Below are positions 36,101 to 44,678 of a stretch of 64,000 nt of DNA, piece after piece (positions within the stretch are counted from its first letter, which is position 1; the number at the start of each line of letters is the position of its first letter). Below the pieces are notes generated by a model that was given only the letters and a program-made list of their open reading frames with translations, made no database searches and was not told the DNA's origin. This DNA is from Gammaproteobacteria bacterium (GTDB lineage Bacteria; Pseudomonadota; Gammaproteobacteria; Methylococcales; Methylomonadaceae), in assembly GCA_018830325.1 (NCBI GenBank), contig JAHJSQ010000127.1, positions 25,702 to 89,701 of the forward strand, given 5' to 3'. The translations under genes were made by a program, and so were the position numbers.

Positions 36101-36339
36101 GTTTGCGTTTGCGGCCGATCATGATGACGGCGGTATCGTTCATTCTGGGTTGCGTTCCGCTGGCAATTGCCAGCGGTGCCGGCGCTTTGTCGCGGCAGGT
36201 GATGGGTTACACGGTTATCGGCGGCATGGTGGCTGCTACAGTCATCGCGATCTTCATCATCCCGGTGTTGTTTTATGTGGTCCAAACGCGGGCGCGTCGG
36301 CATATGTCATCATCGGCAAGCGAGGCCGAACATGAATAA
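33199..36339 (+). CDS. RND multidrug efflux pump, inner-membrane transporter
   Basis: 1046 residues, the usual length of HAE1 proteins (AcrB/MexB/MexF). FFIHRPIVAIVIAILMVMVG opens helix 1. The proton-relay Asp pair lies in helix 4 (GLVLAIGLVVDDPIVVVE), and the C-terminal half repeats the architecture (GLAAKNAILIVEFAKQAVEE). Exports hydrophobic drugs or solvents with the proton gradient. Codon choice is noticeably richer in CTG for Leu than the neighbouring chromosomal genes, which favour TTG. Lies five bases after the adaptor. Confidence 0.92.
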   Translation: MAAFFIHRPIVAIVIAILMVMVGLVSLSQLPIAQFPNIAPPEIQVTTTYTGADALTVEQAVATPIEQQMSGVDNMNYMYSINANNGSMSLRVNFDIATDPNTNQVLAQMRKSQAESQLPQDVRNFGVNVQKSSASPLLLFGLYSPNGSYDNVFLANYAYININDQMTRVKGIASVTVFGAGQYAMRIWVKPDQLAKLNITIPEIISAVQAQNTVNPAGKIGSEPVPTGQEFTYAVRAQGRLQSEEEFGNIVLRADSSGAMVRVKDVARLELGAQSYDMIGRLNGKPAALIALYQLPGSNAIEAAEGAKKMMAELKTRFPADLDYMIALDTTLAVTEGIDEIVVTLVEALILVILVVFLFLQGWRPTLIPLLAVPVSLIGTFMLFPLLGFSINTLSLFGLVLAIGLVVDDPIVVVESVEHYIEQGLTTKDATLRTMREVTGPIIGTTLALIAVFLPTIFIPGITGRLYQQFAVTVSVAVTISTFNSLSLSPALAALLLKPRVRGNGALQRFFDGFNRGFDRANQGYVGVCRAMVRKALFSMILLVALSLLAGVLGKGVPMGFLPDEDQGYLYAGLQLPHVASLQRTDAATRKVEQILANTPGVAAYSSVIGYNMLSQAQTTYNTFFFITLKPWAERTRPEEQYAEIKRHLTYELSQVTEGVGFAFPPPAIPGVGTSGGVTLVLQDRAGNDLSYLTQNIDKFIEAARQRPEIGNIFSTGLPSVPQIFVDVDRDKVLKHGVNLADVYKTLQAYMGSGFINYFNRFGRQWQVYVQAEGEYRRDAKALGQFYVRNDEGGSVPLTALTRVSKSEGPEFTMRFNQFRSQQLSVAAKPGYSSAQVMQALEAVFAETMPSDMGYDYLGMSFQEKQAQQGISPSAVFAFALFCVFLILAALYESWSLPLSVLLATPIAVLGAFAGLLVGQYENNLYAQIGLVMLIGLAAKNAILIVEFAKQAVEEGKSIRDAALEAARLRLRPIMMTAVSFILGCVPLAIASGAGALSRQVMGYTVIGGMVAATVIAIFIIPVLFYVVQTRARRHMSSSASEAEHE

Positions 36340-37765
36340 ATATTGGCTATGCGCGGCGCTGACCGTTTTGAGTGGTTGTTTTCGAGTCGGGCCGGATTAT
36401 GAAAAACCCCGTGTCGATACGCCCCGTCAATGGCGGTTTCAAATTGCCGAGGCGCAGCAAACCGCCGATCTGCCATGGTGGCGTCAGCTCAACGATCCAG
36501 TCTTGAATGACTTAGTCGAACAAGCATTGCGCAATAACCTGGATCTTAAAATTGCTATCGCTAACATCGAGCAATACCGCGGCTTGTATCGCACAACCCG
36601 CGCCAATCTGTTTCCGCAAATATCCGGTCAGGCCGGTTACGACCGTCGGCAAGCCAGTGCCGGGCAAACCGGTGCGGCCAATACCTTGTCCGACAGCGAC
36701 TTTGCTCAGTTAGGCGTCAGCATGTTGTGGGAGCTCGATGTCTGGGGGCAGTTGCGGCGCGCCAAGGAAGCCGCTTTTGCCGACTTGCTTGCGCAAAAAT
36801 ATATACGTGACGCCGTGGTCCTTACCCTGGTTAGCGCGATCGCGCAAACGTATATTGATCTACGCGCCCTGGATGACCAACTAACTATCACCCGCCAGAC
36901 CGTGGACACTCTGACCGAGGAAAACCGTATCGCCAAAACGCGCTTTGAAGCGGGTTATGCCTCGGAGATTGAAGTCAGTCAGTCCAATTCAGAACTGGAG
37001 CGCCGCCGGGCGCAAATTCCGCTTTACGAGCAACAAATCGCGCAGACGGAACACACATTGAGTTTGTTGCTGGGACAATCACCTGCCACCATTTCCCGCG
37101 GATTGCCGCTGGGTGATATGCAGATTCCCAAGGTGCCGGCAGGATTACCATCGGATTTACTATTGCGCCGACCGGATATTCAGCAGGCCGAGCAAAATCT
37201 GATTTCAGCTAATGCACGCATCGGCGTGGCACGAGGCGAATACTTTCCCAAGGTACAACTAACTGGCGATTTGGGACAAGCCAGCCTGGAAATAGCCAGC
37301 CTTTTTGCTCCGGGTGCCAACTATTGGACCATCGGCACCCGGTTGTTGGGGCCTATTTTCACCGCCGGAAAAATCGCCGGCCAGGTTCAAACCGCCGAAG
37401 CCGCGCAACAAGCAGCACTGGCCGGTTATCAAAAAGCCATATTGACCGGTTTTCGCGAGTTTGAAGATGCCTTGATCGCCCGCACGAAGTCTGATGAACG
37501 CCAGGCTATGCAAGGCCAGCGAGTCACCGCCTTAAAAAACTATCTGCATTTGTCGCATCTGCGTTTTGATGAAGGCTATACCCCTTATCTCGAAGTACTC
37601 GACGCCTTACGCCAATATTACGAAGGACAAATCGAGTGGGTGCAAGCTAAAAATGACAGATTGTCTGCTGCCATTCAACTCTATCGCGCGATGGGCGGCG
37701 GTTGGTTAATTCAGGAATCGGATGACGTTCCTAAACTAGAACAAGGTATGGCTTTATTTCCGTAG
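36332..37765 (+). CDS. Outer-membrane efflux channel (OprM/NodT type)
   Basis: 477 residues. Lipoprotein signal with lipobox LSGC (MNKYWLCAALTVLSGC), then CFRVGPDYEKP typical of the NodT/OprM group, two OEP repeats of long helices and beta strands. Forms the trimeric tunnel through which the RND pump discharges. The start at 36332 overlaps the pump's stop by eight bases. Last gene of the operon. Confidence 0.9.
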   Translation: MNKYWLCAALTVLSGCFRVGPDYEKPRVDTPRQWRFQIAEAQQTADLPWWRQLNDPVLNDLVEQALRNNLDLKIAIANIEQYRGLYRTTRANLFPQISGQAGYDRRQASAGQTGAANTLSDSDFAQLGVSMLWELDVWGQLRRAKEAAFADLLAQKYIRDAVVLTLVSAIAQTYIDLRALDDQLTITRQTVDTLTEENRIAKTRFEAGYASEIEVSQSNSELERRRAQIPLYEQQIAQTEHTLSLLLGQSPATISRGLPLGDMQIPKVPAGLPSDLLLRRPDIQQAEQNLISANARIGVARGEYFPKVQLTGDLGQASLEIASLFAPGANYWTIGTRLLGPIFTAGKIAGQVQTAEAAQQAALAGYQKAILTGFREFEDALIARTKSDERQAMQGQRVTALKNYLHLSHLRFDEGYTPYLEVLDALRQYYEGQIEWVQAKNDRLSAAIQLYRAMGGGWLIQESDDVPKLEQGMALFP

Positions 37766-37781
37766 AAAAGTAGGGCTATAG

Positions 37782-38332
37782 AAGTCCAGCAGCAGTCGGA
37801 GTGTTTCAGTCGGCAAGATCATAGGCATACTTTTCATCTTGGGATTTGGCTTATGGCTGATCGGAAAAATTGCTGACATGTGCATTCAGATCCTGATGAA
37901 AAGGCTCCCCGGACATGAAAGCGCTATTTTGCTGAGTTTTAGGCTATTCGCGTTAATTGCTGTCATCGCCATCTTCGTTTTTCTCTGGTCAGAGTACACG
38001 TACCACTCACCGTTTTCACATTTTTTGGCGGCGCATTGGCGATCGGTGCCGGTTTTGGCGCCCAAAATATCATCAGCAACTTTATCAGCGGTTTGATTCT
38101 GTCGGTGGAACGTCCGATTAAGCTGGGCGATATCGTAGATGTCGAAGGAGTACGAGTTAAGATAACTCATATCGGCGGCCGCTGTTGTCAAGTGCATCGT
38201 TTCGACGGTATCGACATGCTGATTCCGAATAGTAGATTATTGGACAAGAGTGTCACCAATTGGACGCTCTCGGAACAGTCTATACGATGCACAGTTATGG
38301 TTGGGATAGCCTATGGCTCACCGGTGCGCTAA
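37782..38332 (+). pseudogene. Remnant of an MscS-family mechanosensitive channel
   Basis: No start codon: the frame opens after a TAG at 37779 and reads VGKIIGILFILGFGLWLIGK through IFVFLWS, then shifts near 37990 into another frame reading VHVPLTVFTFFGGALAIGAG, then GFGAQNIISNFISGLILSVE. The second half is the pore helix and beta domain of MscS channels. It stops at VGIAYGSPVR, well before the family's usual C-terminus, and repeat DNA begins within 30 bases. So it is truncated at both ends and frameshifted. Confidence 0.78.
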
Positions 38333-38383
38333 GCATTCTGAAAATAAAAGGTATGGGATGTGTCTATCGAGGAAAGCCGTTCA

Positions 38384-38448
38384 CCCAGCACCTAAATTAT
38401 CCCAGATAGTTAACCATAGCCAATGTACTATGGAATTTAGGTGCTGGG
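38384..38448. mobile_element. Family A inverted-repeat element, copy 4
   Basis: 65 bp with perfect 15-bp inverted ends (38384-38398 and 38434-38448), very similar to copy 2. Set in a B-like composite (about 38366-38550) that begins right after the truncated mscS remnant and ends at the psd stop codon with the same GACCAAATC tail as copies 1 and 3. Confidence 0.6.
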
Positions 38449-38554
38449 TAAACCCATCCATGAGGACTTGACGGCAGCGCTCCCTGCCGCCGACACCTGC
38501 TAATCGAGCAACCGAACCTTCCGTAAAATAGGAAAGTTATTTACGACCAAATCA

Positions 38555-39415
38555 TTAGCTTAAGGTTTTTCCTATCAATTGACCTAATTTCACCGGGCTG
38601 TCAGCCGTGAAATCCGCTTGCCAGTCGGCTTTGTCTTTGCCGAACAAGACGATGATCGTCGAGCCCATGTTGAAACGGCCCATTTCCTCGCCGATATTCA
38701 ACTGCGGAGCATCGGTTTCGTAATGCCAGGTTCTGACTTTTTCGATCGTTGGCGGCGTGACGACACCGTGCCAAACCGTTTCGACGCTCGATACAAAGAT
38801 CGCGCCGACCAATACCAAAGCCATCGGGCCCGCTTCGGTATCGAAGATCGCCGCGACGCGTTCGTTTCGCGCGAACAGCCCGGGTACGCTGTTGGTCGTT
38901 GCGCCGTTGACGCTGAATAAGCGGCCGGGGATGTGTATCATTTCTTTCAAGGTACCGGTCAACGGCATGTGCAAACGGTGGTAATCGCGAGGCGACAAAT
39001 AAATGGTTGCGAACGAACCGTCTTTGAATGCTTCGGCGCGTTCGCCATCGCCGCCGAGTAGCTGCGTTGCGGTAAAACTTTTACCTTTGGCTTGGAAAAT
39101 CTTGCCATCCTTGATTTGGCCAGCTTGACTGACGAAGCCGTCGGCCGGAGAAACGATCGCGCCGGGTTCGTTGGCAATCGGTCTGGCTTCGGGTTTCAAT
39201 TGGCGCGTAAAAAACTCGTTGAAGCTGGCATAGGTATCGATATTCGGCTCGAGCGCTTCGCTCATGTCGACGCCGTAGTGCCGTATGATTTGCTTGATGA
39301 ACAGGTTTTTCCAAAGCTTGTTTTCGCAATGGGTTAGTTTGCTCATCAACTGCGAGAGCGTATGATGGGGTAAAACATATTGGGGCAGGGTGGTTAGGGT
39401 TTCTTTAATCGTCAT
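38555..39415 (-). CDS. psd: Phosphatidylserine decarboxylase
   Basis: 286 residues. Makes phosphatidylethanolamine from phosphatidylserine at the inner membrane. Pyruvoyl enzyme: self-cleavage occurs in the C-terminal FNMGST motif, whose Ser becomes the pyruvoyl group (many bacterial enzymes have LGST; MGST here). SPADGFV and YLSPRDYHRLHMP, with the charge-relay His, are intact. The start overlaps the flhB2 stop region by 11 bases, so translation is coupled. Confidence 0.94.
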   Translation of the reverse strand: MTIKETLTTLPQYVLPHHTLSQLMSKLTHCENKLWKNLFIKQIIRHYGVDMSEALEPNIDTYASFNEFFTRQLKPEARPIANEPGAIVSPADGFVSQAGQIKDGKIFQAKGKSFTATQLLGGDGERAEAFKDGSFATIYLSPRDYHRLHMPLTGTLKEMIHIPGRLFSVNGATTNSVPGLFARNERVAAIFDTEAGPMALVLVGAIFVSSVETVWHGVVTPPTIEKVRTWHYETDAPQLNIGEEMGRFNMGSTIIVLFGKDKADWQADFTADSPVKLGQLIGKTLS

Positions 39416-39698
39416 GGTTCGTGAAATTTTCAGGGGTTTTGCCGCTCAGAAAGTAAGCGAATGCGATCACTTGCGCGACCGCGATATAAAGTTCTCGGGG
39501 GATTTCCTCGCCTAGCGGTACCTGAGCCAGAATTTGGGCCAACTCAGGTTCGGCTTGCAGCGGAATGCCGTGTTGTTCGGCAATGGCAATTATCTGCTCG
39601 GCGTTAAGACCTTCGCCTTTTGCGGTGACTTTCGGCGCATGTTTGCCGTCGTATTTAAGCGCGATGGCAATATCGGCATTGTAATAGGTCTTCGCCAT
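39405..39698 (-). CDS. FlhB C-terminal-like protein (FlhB2)
   Basis: 97 residues. Corresponds to the cytoplasmic domain of FlhB / type III export switch proteins without the membrane part: IAIALKYDGKHAPKVTAKGEG onward, GIPLQAEPELAQILAQVPLGEEIP and a C-terminal IAFAYFLSG. The autocleavage NPTH of true FlhB is replaced (ALKYDG region). Present in many gammaproteobacteria beside unrelated genes; its role is not settled. Lies between queF and psd, coupled to psd. Confidence 0.8.
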   Translation of the reverse strand: MAKTYYNADIAIALKYDGKHAPKVTAKGEGLNAEQIIAIAEQHGIPLQAEPELAQILAQVPLGEEIPRELYIAVAQVIAFAYFLSGKTPENFTNHDD

Positions 39699-39706
39699 CT
39701 AAAAAT

Positions 39707-40096
39707 TTAGGGCAGATGCACTGGTTCCGGCGCTTGCCAGTCGGGGTTTTTATGTTCGGCGATCACATTCGTGTAAATGCCGCCCCGCACATTAAAATTC
39801 GCCCGGATACGCATGAAGTTGGGATGGATTGTCGCGGCGATGTGATCGAGAATTTCGTTCGTGACTGCTTCATGAAATGCGCCTCGATCGCGGAACGACC
39901 ACATATAGAGTTTTAGCGATTTGAGTTCGACGCAGAGTTGATTCGGAACATATTCTATCGTTAACGTCGCGAAATCGGGTTGGCCGGTTTTAGGGCACAG
40001 ACAGGTGAATTCGGGGATGTCGATGCGAATCGTAAAATCCCTGCCGGGTCTTGGGTTGTCGAAGGTTTCGAGCTGTGTGCTGGGTTGTGTCGTCAT
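39707..40096 (-). CDS. queF: 7-cyano-7-deazaguanine reductase
   Basis: 129 residues, the short unimodular QueF form. NADPH-dependent reduction of preQ0 to preQ1 in queuosine tRNA modification. The [12 protein letters not shown] segment carries the nucleophilic Cys that forms the thioimide. The family's E(S/L)KSLK motif is present as [14 protein letters not shown]. Divergent from smc, with about 100 bases for both promoters. Confidence 0.93.
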   Translation of the reverse strand: MTTQPSTQLETFDNPRPGRDFTIRIDIPEFTCLCPKTGQPDFATLTIEYVPNQLCVELKSLKLYMWSFRDRGAFHEAVTNEILDHIAATIHPNFMRIRANFNVRGGIYTNVIAEHKNPDWQAPEPVHLP

Positions 40097-40197
40097 GTAT
40101 CGATGATAAAAAGCAAAAATAAAAAGTCGAAGTTAATCCGGATATCGTTAATAATACGCGGTTATTTCCATTTAAACCAAGCAGCATTGTACCAGTA

Positions 40198-43100
40198 ATG
40201 AAACTGGAAAAAATCAAACTTTCAGGATTTAAATCGTTTGTCGATCCGACCGTTATCCCGATTGCCGGTAATTTAACCGCGATCGTCGGGCCCAATGGCT
40301 GCGGCAAGTCCAATATCATCGATGCGGTTCGCTGGGTGATGGGGGAGAGTTCGGCCAAGCATCTGCGCGGCGGCAGCATGGTCGATGTGATATTTAACGG
40401 TTCGGCATCGCGTAAACCGGTCGGCACAGCATCGGTCGAATTAATATTCGATAACAGCGAAGGCAAGGCCGGCGGCGAGTTCGCGAAATACAATACGATT
40501 TCGATCAAACGCCAGGTCAGTCGTGACGGACAATCAATGTATGCTTTAAATAATGCACGTTGCCGACGCAAGGATATTACCGACTTGTTTTTAGGTACCG
40601 GGCTCGGTTCGAGAAGTTATGCGATCATCGAACAGGGTACGATTTCGCGCATGGTCGAAGCCAAACCTGAAGAACTTCGGGTGCATATCGAAGAAGCTGC
40701 TGGCGTTTCCAAGTATAAGGAGCGGCGCCAGGAAACCGAGTCGCGCATGCAGCATACGCGCGAAAACTTGGAACGTTTGACCGATTTGCGAGATGAAGTC
40801 GAAAAACAATTGAAACATCTGCAAAAACAAGCCGAAAAAGCCGAAAAATATACCGGCCTAAAGCAGCAAGAGCGTCAATTCAAATTGGAATTGCTGGCGA
40901 TGCGCTGGGATGGTTATCATCAATCCTTGCGGAAATTGGATGATCAGTTGCGTGAAGTTGCCGAAGAACATAATCGTTTGTTCGTTGCGGCGCGCGAGAC
41001 CGACGCCGCTATCGAAGCCGCACGCGCCGAACATAAGAATCGGCAAGCGGCGATGAATCGCACGCAAGGCGAATATTATCAGGCGTCTTCCGAAGTCGGT
41101 CGTTTGGAGCAGACGATCAAATTGAATCAAAAAAGCCATGAGGAGATCGTGGTCGAGATTGATCGACTCAAGCGGCAGCTCGAGCAGTCGGCTAACGAGC
41201 TTGAAAACGATCAACTGCAGTTGGAGGAAATTAAACAAGCCTTGTTCGAAGCCGATGAAGCATTGGCGCTGAGCCAGGAGCGCGCCGAGGATGCGGACGC
41301 GTCGCGCCAACAAGCGCAGGATGAAAAAAGCGCTTGGCAACGGCAATGGGAGTCTTATCTTGCGACAAGTTCGGGCGCTAAGGAACAAGCCGAAATCGAA
41401 CGGGTTAAAATCCAACAGTTGGATAGTCAAAGTCGCCAACTGCAAGGGCGCTTGGATAAATTGTATACCGAGCAGGGCGAATTGACCGCAAGCCATTTAC
41501 AAGCCGCTATCGAAGACTTGTCCGCAACGGTCGAATTACTTCAAGAGCAGCGCGATGAGATGCATGGGCAACTGCAGGATTTATTGGCACGCATCCAGGA
41601 ACAACGCCAACAGCTCAAGCAAAATAATCATGAGTTGCACGGCTTGCGCTCCGAGCTGCATGGCGTCAACGGCAAGATTTCATCGCTGGAGTTGTTGCAA
41701 CAACATGCTATGGGGAAGGATAACAAGCATCTGGCTGGATGGTTGGATCGAGCCCAATTGACGGATAATAAACGTCTGGCGGAGTTGCTCGAAGTCGAAA
41801 GCGGCTGGGATCATGCGCTCGAAACCGTACTGGGTGCTTATCTCGAGGCGGTTTGCGTTGAGGATGCCGAGTCACTGTTTCCTGTATTGCAAAACCTGAC
41901 CGAGGATTCGGTGACGCTGTTTCAAACTCGAGAGTTCAACGGCGAACCGCAACAAGGCGCATTGCCGACCTTGATCGACAAAGTCAAGTCGCCTTGGAAT
42001 TTAGATGGCTTGTTGACCGGTATTTATTGCGCGAACGATTTGGCCGCGGCCAAAGAGATGGCGTCTTCGCTCAAGCCTTATGAATCGATTATTCTACCCG
42101 ACGGCACTTGGATCGGTTACGGTTGGCTGCGTATTATTCGAACTAAAGACAGCAAAACCGGCGTGTTACAGCGCGAAAAGGAATTGCGGTCGTTAAAACT
42201 TCGCCAATCGGAATTGCAACAACAAATCGAGCAACTCGAGGAGCGGATCGAAGACGCCGAGCAATCCTTGAAAGATGCCGAAGCTCATCGGGAAACTTGG
42301 CAGCGAGAGGAAAAAACACTTAGTTCGGAATTATCGGCTAAAAGCGCCGAATTGAGCGCGGAGTCGGCCCGGCACGAGCAGCAACAACGGCGCTTGGCGC
42401 AGGTTCGTCATGAAATCGATGAAATCATCGCTGAAACCGCCGAACAGGCGGAGATGCAAGCCGAAGCCGAACTAAAATTGCAACAAGCCGAGCAACATTT
42501 GTATCGCCTAGATGAACAAAAAGAAACATTGCAAGAGGTTAGCCGGGTTTTGCAAACTAAGCTGCAAACCGCCGAAGCTCAAGCTTCGGAAATTAAGCAA
42601 CAGGTTTTCAGTTATCAGTCCAAGATTGAATCATTGCGTTCTTCAGAGTCTTTGACGACAAAACAAATCGAACGCTTAAGTTTGCAAAATCGACAAGCCG
42701 ACGAACGTATCGCGGAACTGGAGCAAAAGCTGGTCGACACGGCCGCACCGATTGACGATGAAAAGCTCTTATTGCAACAATACCGTACCGATAAAGAAAG
42801 GCTTGAGAAGGATCTGAAGGCCGCGAGAAAATTACTCGAGGAAACTGAACAAATTATCGCCGGTTTAACCGAGAGACATACGCAAATTCAACGCGACTTG
42901 GAAAAACAGAAAGCAAGTTTGGACAAGCTTCGTTTCAAGCAGCAAGAGTGTCAGGTTCGGCGGCAAACGATCACCGAACAGTTAAATGAAATCGATGCCG
43001 AACCCGAACAGGTATTACAGCAAATACCGGAAGACGCTAATGAAGAGGGCTGGAAATCGAAAGTCGATGCATTGGCCGTTCAAATTGAAAAACTGGGTGC

Positions 43101-43707
43101 AATCAATCTGAGTGCGATCGATGAATATCAAGTGCAATCGGAACGCCTGAAGTTTCTCGACGATCAGCATGCCGATTTGACTGAAGCCTTGGATACCCTT
43201 ACGCAAGCAATCAATAAAATCGACAAAGAAAGCCGGCAGCGTTTTAGGGAAACATTCGATAAAATAAACAGCGGCTTACAAGAAAAATTCCCGAAGTTAT
43301 TCGGCGGTGGGCAAGCTTACCTAGAATTGACTGAAGTCGATGTATTGGAGGCCGGTGTCAATATCATCGCTCGTCCGCCGGGTAAACGGAACAGTTCGAT
43401 TCATTTGTTATCGGGCGGCGAAAAAGCATTAACGGCGGTTGCGTTGGTATTTTCAATTTTTGAGCTCAATCCGGCGCCGTTTTGTTTATTGGACGAGGTC
43501 GATGCGCCATTGGATGATGCTAACGTGGGCCGTTTTTCGAAAATGGTCGAAGAAATGTCCGCGGCCGTGCAGTTTTTATTTATATCGCATAACAAGGTGA
43601 CGATGGAGATTGCAAAACAATTGGCAGGTGTTACGATGAGAGAGCCCGGAGTGTCGCGGATGGTCGCGGTGGATATCGAAGAAGCAATGAGTCTGGCGGA
43701 AAGCTAA
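40198..43707 (+). CDS. smc: Chromosome segregation ATPase SMC
   Basis: 1169 residues. Condensin core subunit. N-terminal Walker A GPNGCGKSN, long coiled coil (about 170-500), hinge (about 510-660, including LEVESGWDHALETVLGAYLE), return coiled coil, and C-terminal signature LSGGEKALTAVAL with Walker B FCLLDEVDAPLDDANV. Full length. No scpA/scpB nearby. Its stop overlaps the zipA start by one base. Confidence 0.95.
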   Translation: MKLEKIKLSGFKSFVDPTVIPIAGNLTAIVGPNGCGKSNIIDAVRWVMGESSAKHLRGGSMVDVIFNGSASRKPVGTASVELIFDNSEGKAGGEFAKYNTISIKRQVSRDGQSMYALNNARCRRKDITDLFLGTGLGSRSYAIIEQGTISRMVEAKPEELRVHIEEAAGVSKYKERRQETESRMQHTRENLERLTDLRDEVEKQLKHLQKQAEKAEKYTGLKQQERQFKLELLAMRWDGYHQSLRKLDDQLREVAEEHNRLFVAARETDAAIEAARAEHKNRQAAMNRTQGEYYQASSEVGRLEQTIKLNQKSHEEIVVEIDRLKRQLEQSANELENDQLQLEEIKQALFEADEALALSQERAEDADASRQQAQDEKSAWQRQWESYLATSSGAKEQAEIERVKIQQLDSQSRQLQGRLDKLYTEQGELTASHLQAAIEDLSATVELLQEQRDEMHGQLQDLLARIQEQRQQLKQNNHELHGLRSELHGVNGKISSLELLQQHAMGKDNKHLAGWLDRAQLTDNKRLAELLEVESGWDHALETVLGAYLEAVCVEDAESLFPVLQNLTEDSVTLFQTREFNGEPQQGALPTLIDKVKSPWNLDGLLTGIYCANDLAAAKEMASSLKPYESIILPDGTWIGYGWLRIIRTKDSKTGVLQREKELRSLKLRQSELQQQIEQLEERIEDAEQSLKDAEAHRETWQREEKTLSSELSAKSAELSAESARHEQQQRRLAQVRHEIDEIIAETAEQAEMQAEAELKLQQAEQHLYRLDEQKETLQEVSRVLQTKLQTAEAQASEIKQQVFSYQSKIESLRSSESLTTKQIERLSLQNRQADERIAELEQKLVDTAAPIDDEKLLLQQYRTDKERLEKDLKAARKLLEETEQIIAGLTERHTQIQRDLEKQKASLDKLRFKQQECQVRRQTITEQLNEIDAEPEQVLQQIPEDANEEGWKSKVDALAVQIEKLGAINLSAIDEYQVQSERLKFLDDQHADLTEALDTLTQAINKIDKESRQRFRETFDKINSGLQEKFPKLFGGGQAYLELTEVDVLEAGVNIIARPPGKRNSSIHLLSGGEKALTAVALVFSIFELNPAPFCLLDEVDAPLDDANVGRFSKMVEEMSAAVQFLFISHNKVTMEIAKQLAGVTMREPGVSRMVAVDIEEAMSLAES

Positions 43708-44441
43708 TGGATAAAGAAATTTTAAGAATGTTTATTATTGTCATGGGGTTGATTGTGATCGCGGTCATGTTGCTGTGGTCTTATTTCAAAGGCAAAAAAT
43801 CTCGGCGGGATGGTTTTTATTTCGATGATAAGGAGTCGGTACGGAATATCGATCCGTCGCTGACCTTGCATCCCGAACACGACGAATTCGACATCGTGCC
43901 GCTCGACTCTGCCCAAGACAAGGATGATTCGGTCGATTTCAAGGATTATTCGACTGAAACACGGTATGGCTACGAGTCGGGTAAACAGCCTGATACCGAT
44001 GCATCGGCTCAGCCGTATCAAGCCAAAAAATCGAAAGATCAACTGCCTGTGCTAATTCAATTTAGTTTGATAGCCGCCGAGGATGAAGGATTTAACGGCA
44101 CCGATCTGGCTTTGGCTTTCGATAGTGTCGGATTGGTCTACGGTAATATTAAGATTTACGAGCGCTTAGATAGCAGAGGCTTGGTCGATTTCGGCGTGGC
44201 CAGCATGGTTGAGCCGGGCATATTCCCTGATCGGGATTTAGAAAAATTCACGACGCCAGGCTTGGTGTTTTTCATGCAACCGCGTGAAGTCGACGATCCT
44301 GCGGCGGTATTTGATGATTTTATCGAAACGATCGATATATTGGCCGAGGAGCTGGATGGCGTGCCGTGGGACGATCAGCGCCAACCGCTGACCGACGAAA
44401 CGGTAGAAGTGTTGAAAAATCGCTTATCGTTGGGCAATTGA
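43707..44441 (+). CDS. zipA: Cell division protein ZipA
   Basis: 244 residues. One N-terminal membrane helix (residues about 7-25), a charged linker, and a C-terminal FtsZ-binding domain from about residue 110 (LIQFSLIAAEDEGFNGTDL). Anchors FtsZ to the membrane in gammaproteobacteria, which supports the taxonomic reading. Coupled to smc (TAATG). ligA, often next, is absent; a strong terminator follows. Confidence 0.9.
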   Translation: MDKEILRMFIIVMGLIVIAVMLLWSYFKGKKSRRDGFYFDDKESVRNIDPSLTLHPEHDEFDIVPLDSAQDKDDSVDFKDYSTETRYGYESGKQPDTDASAQPYQAKKSKDQLPVLIQFSLIAAEDEGFNGTDLALAFDSVGLVYGNIKIYERLDSRGLVDFGVASMVEPGIFPDRDLEKFTTPGLVFFMQPREVDDPAAVFDDFIETIDILAEELDGVPWDDQRQPLTDETVEVLKNRLSLGN

Positions 44442-44443
44442 TC

Positions 44444-44481
44444 AAAAGGGCTCGAAACGAACGAACGTTTCGAGCCCTTTT
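44444..44481 (+). terminator. Intrinsic terminator after smc-zipA
   Basis: Perfect 16-bp stem AAAAGGGCTCGAAACG (44444-44459) with its complement (44466-44481), loop AACGAA, ending in four Ts. Symmetric enough to act in both directions. Confidence 0.85.
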
Positions 44482-44518
44482 GCTTGCTTTATTGCAGTCT
44501 CGGTTTCCCGAAAATAAA

Positions 44519-44676
44519 TATACCTATCGTAGATCAACATTCGGCACCGGGGGGCCGTCAAAGGACGCCGTGAATACGTCCATGTAGGCTCTATGCCAGC
44601 ATTCATGCTGGCAACCTTTGCCAGGCAGCCCGGTGCCTCCTTAGGCACTGCCGAAATTTGAAGTGTGAAAGGTATA
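44519..44676. mobile_element. Family B MITE, copy 1
   Basis: 158 bp. Ends TATACCTATCGTAGATCAAC and (reading back) TATACCTTTCACACTTCAAA are imperfect inverted repeats extending to an ATTCGGC/TTTCGGC core. Contains the uninterrupted GCCGTGAATACGTCC site into which a family A element is inserted at 12.5 kb. No coding capacity. It ends two bases before the stop codon of the metal-binding protein gene. Confidence 0.65.
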
Positions 44677-44678
44677 AT

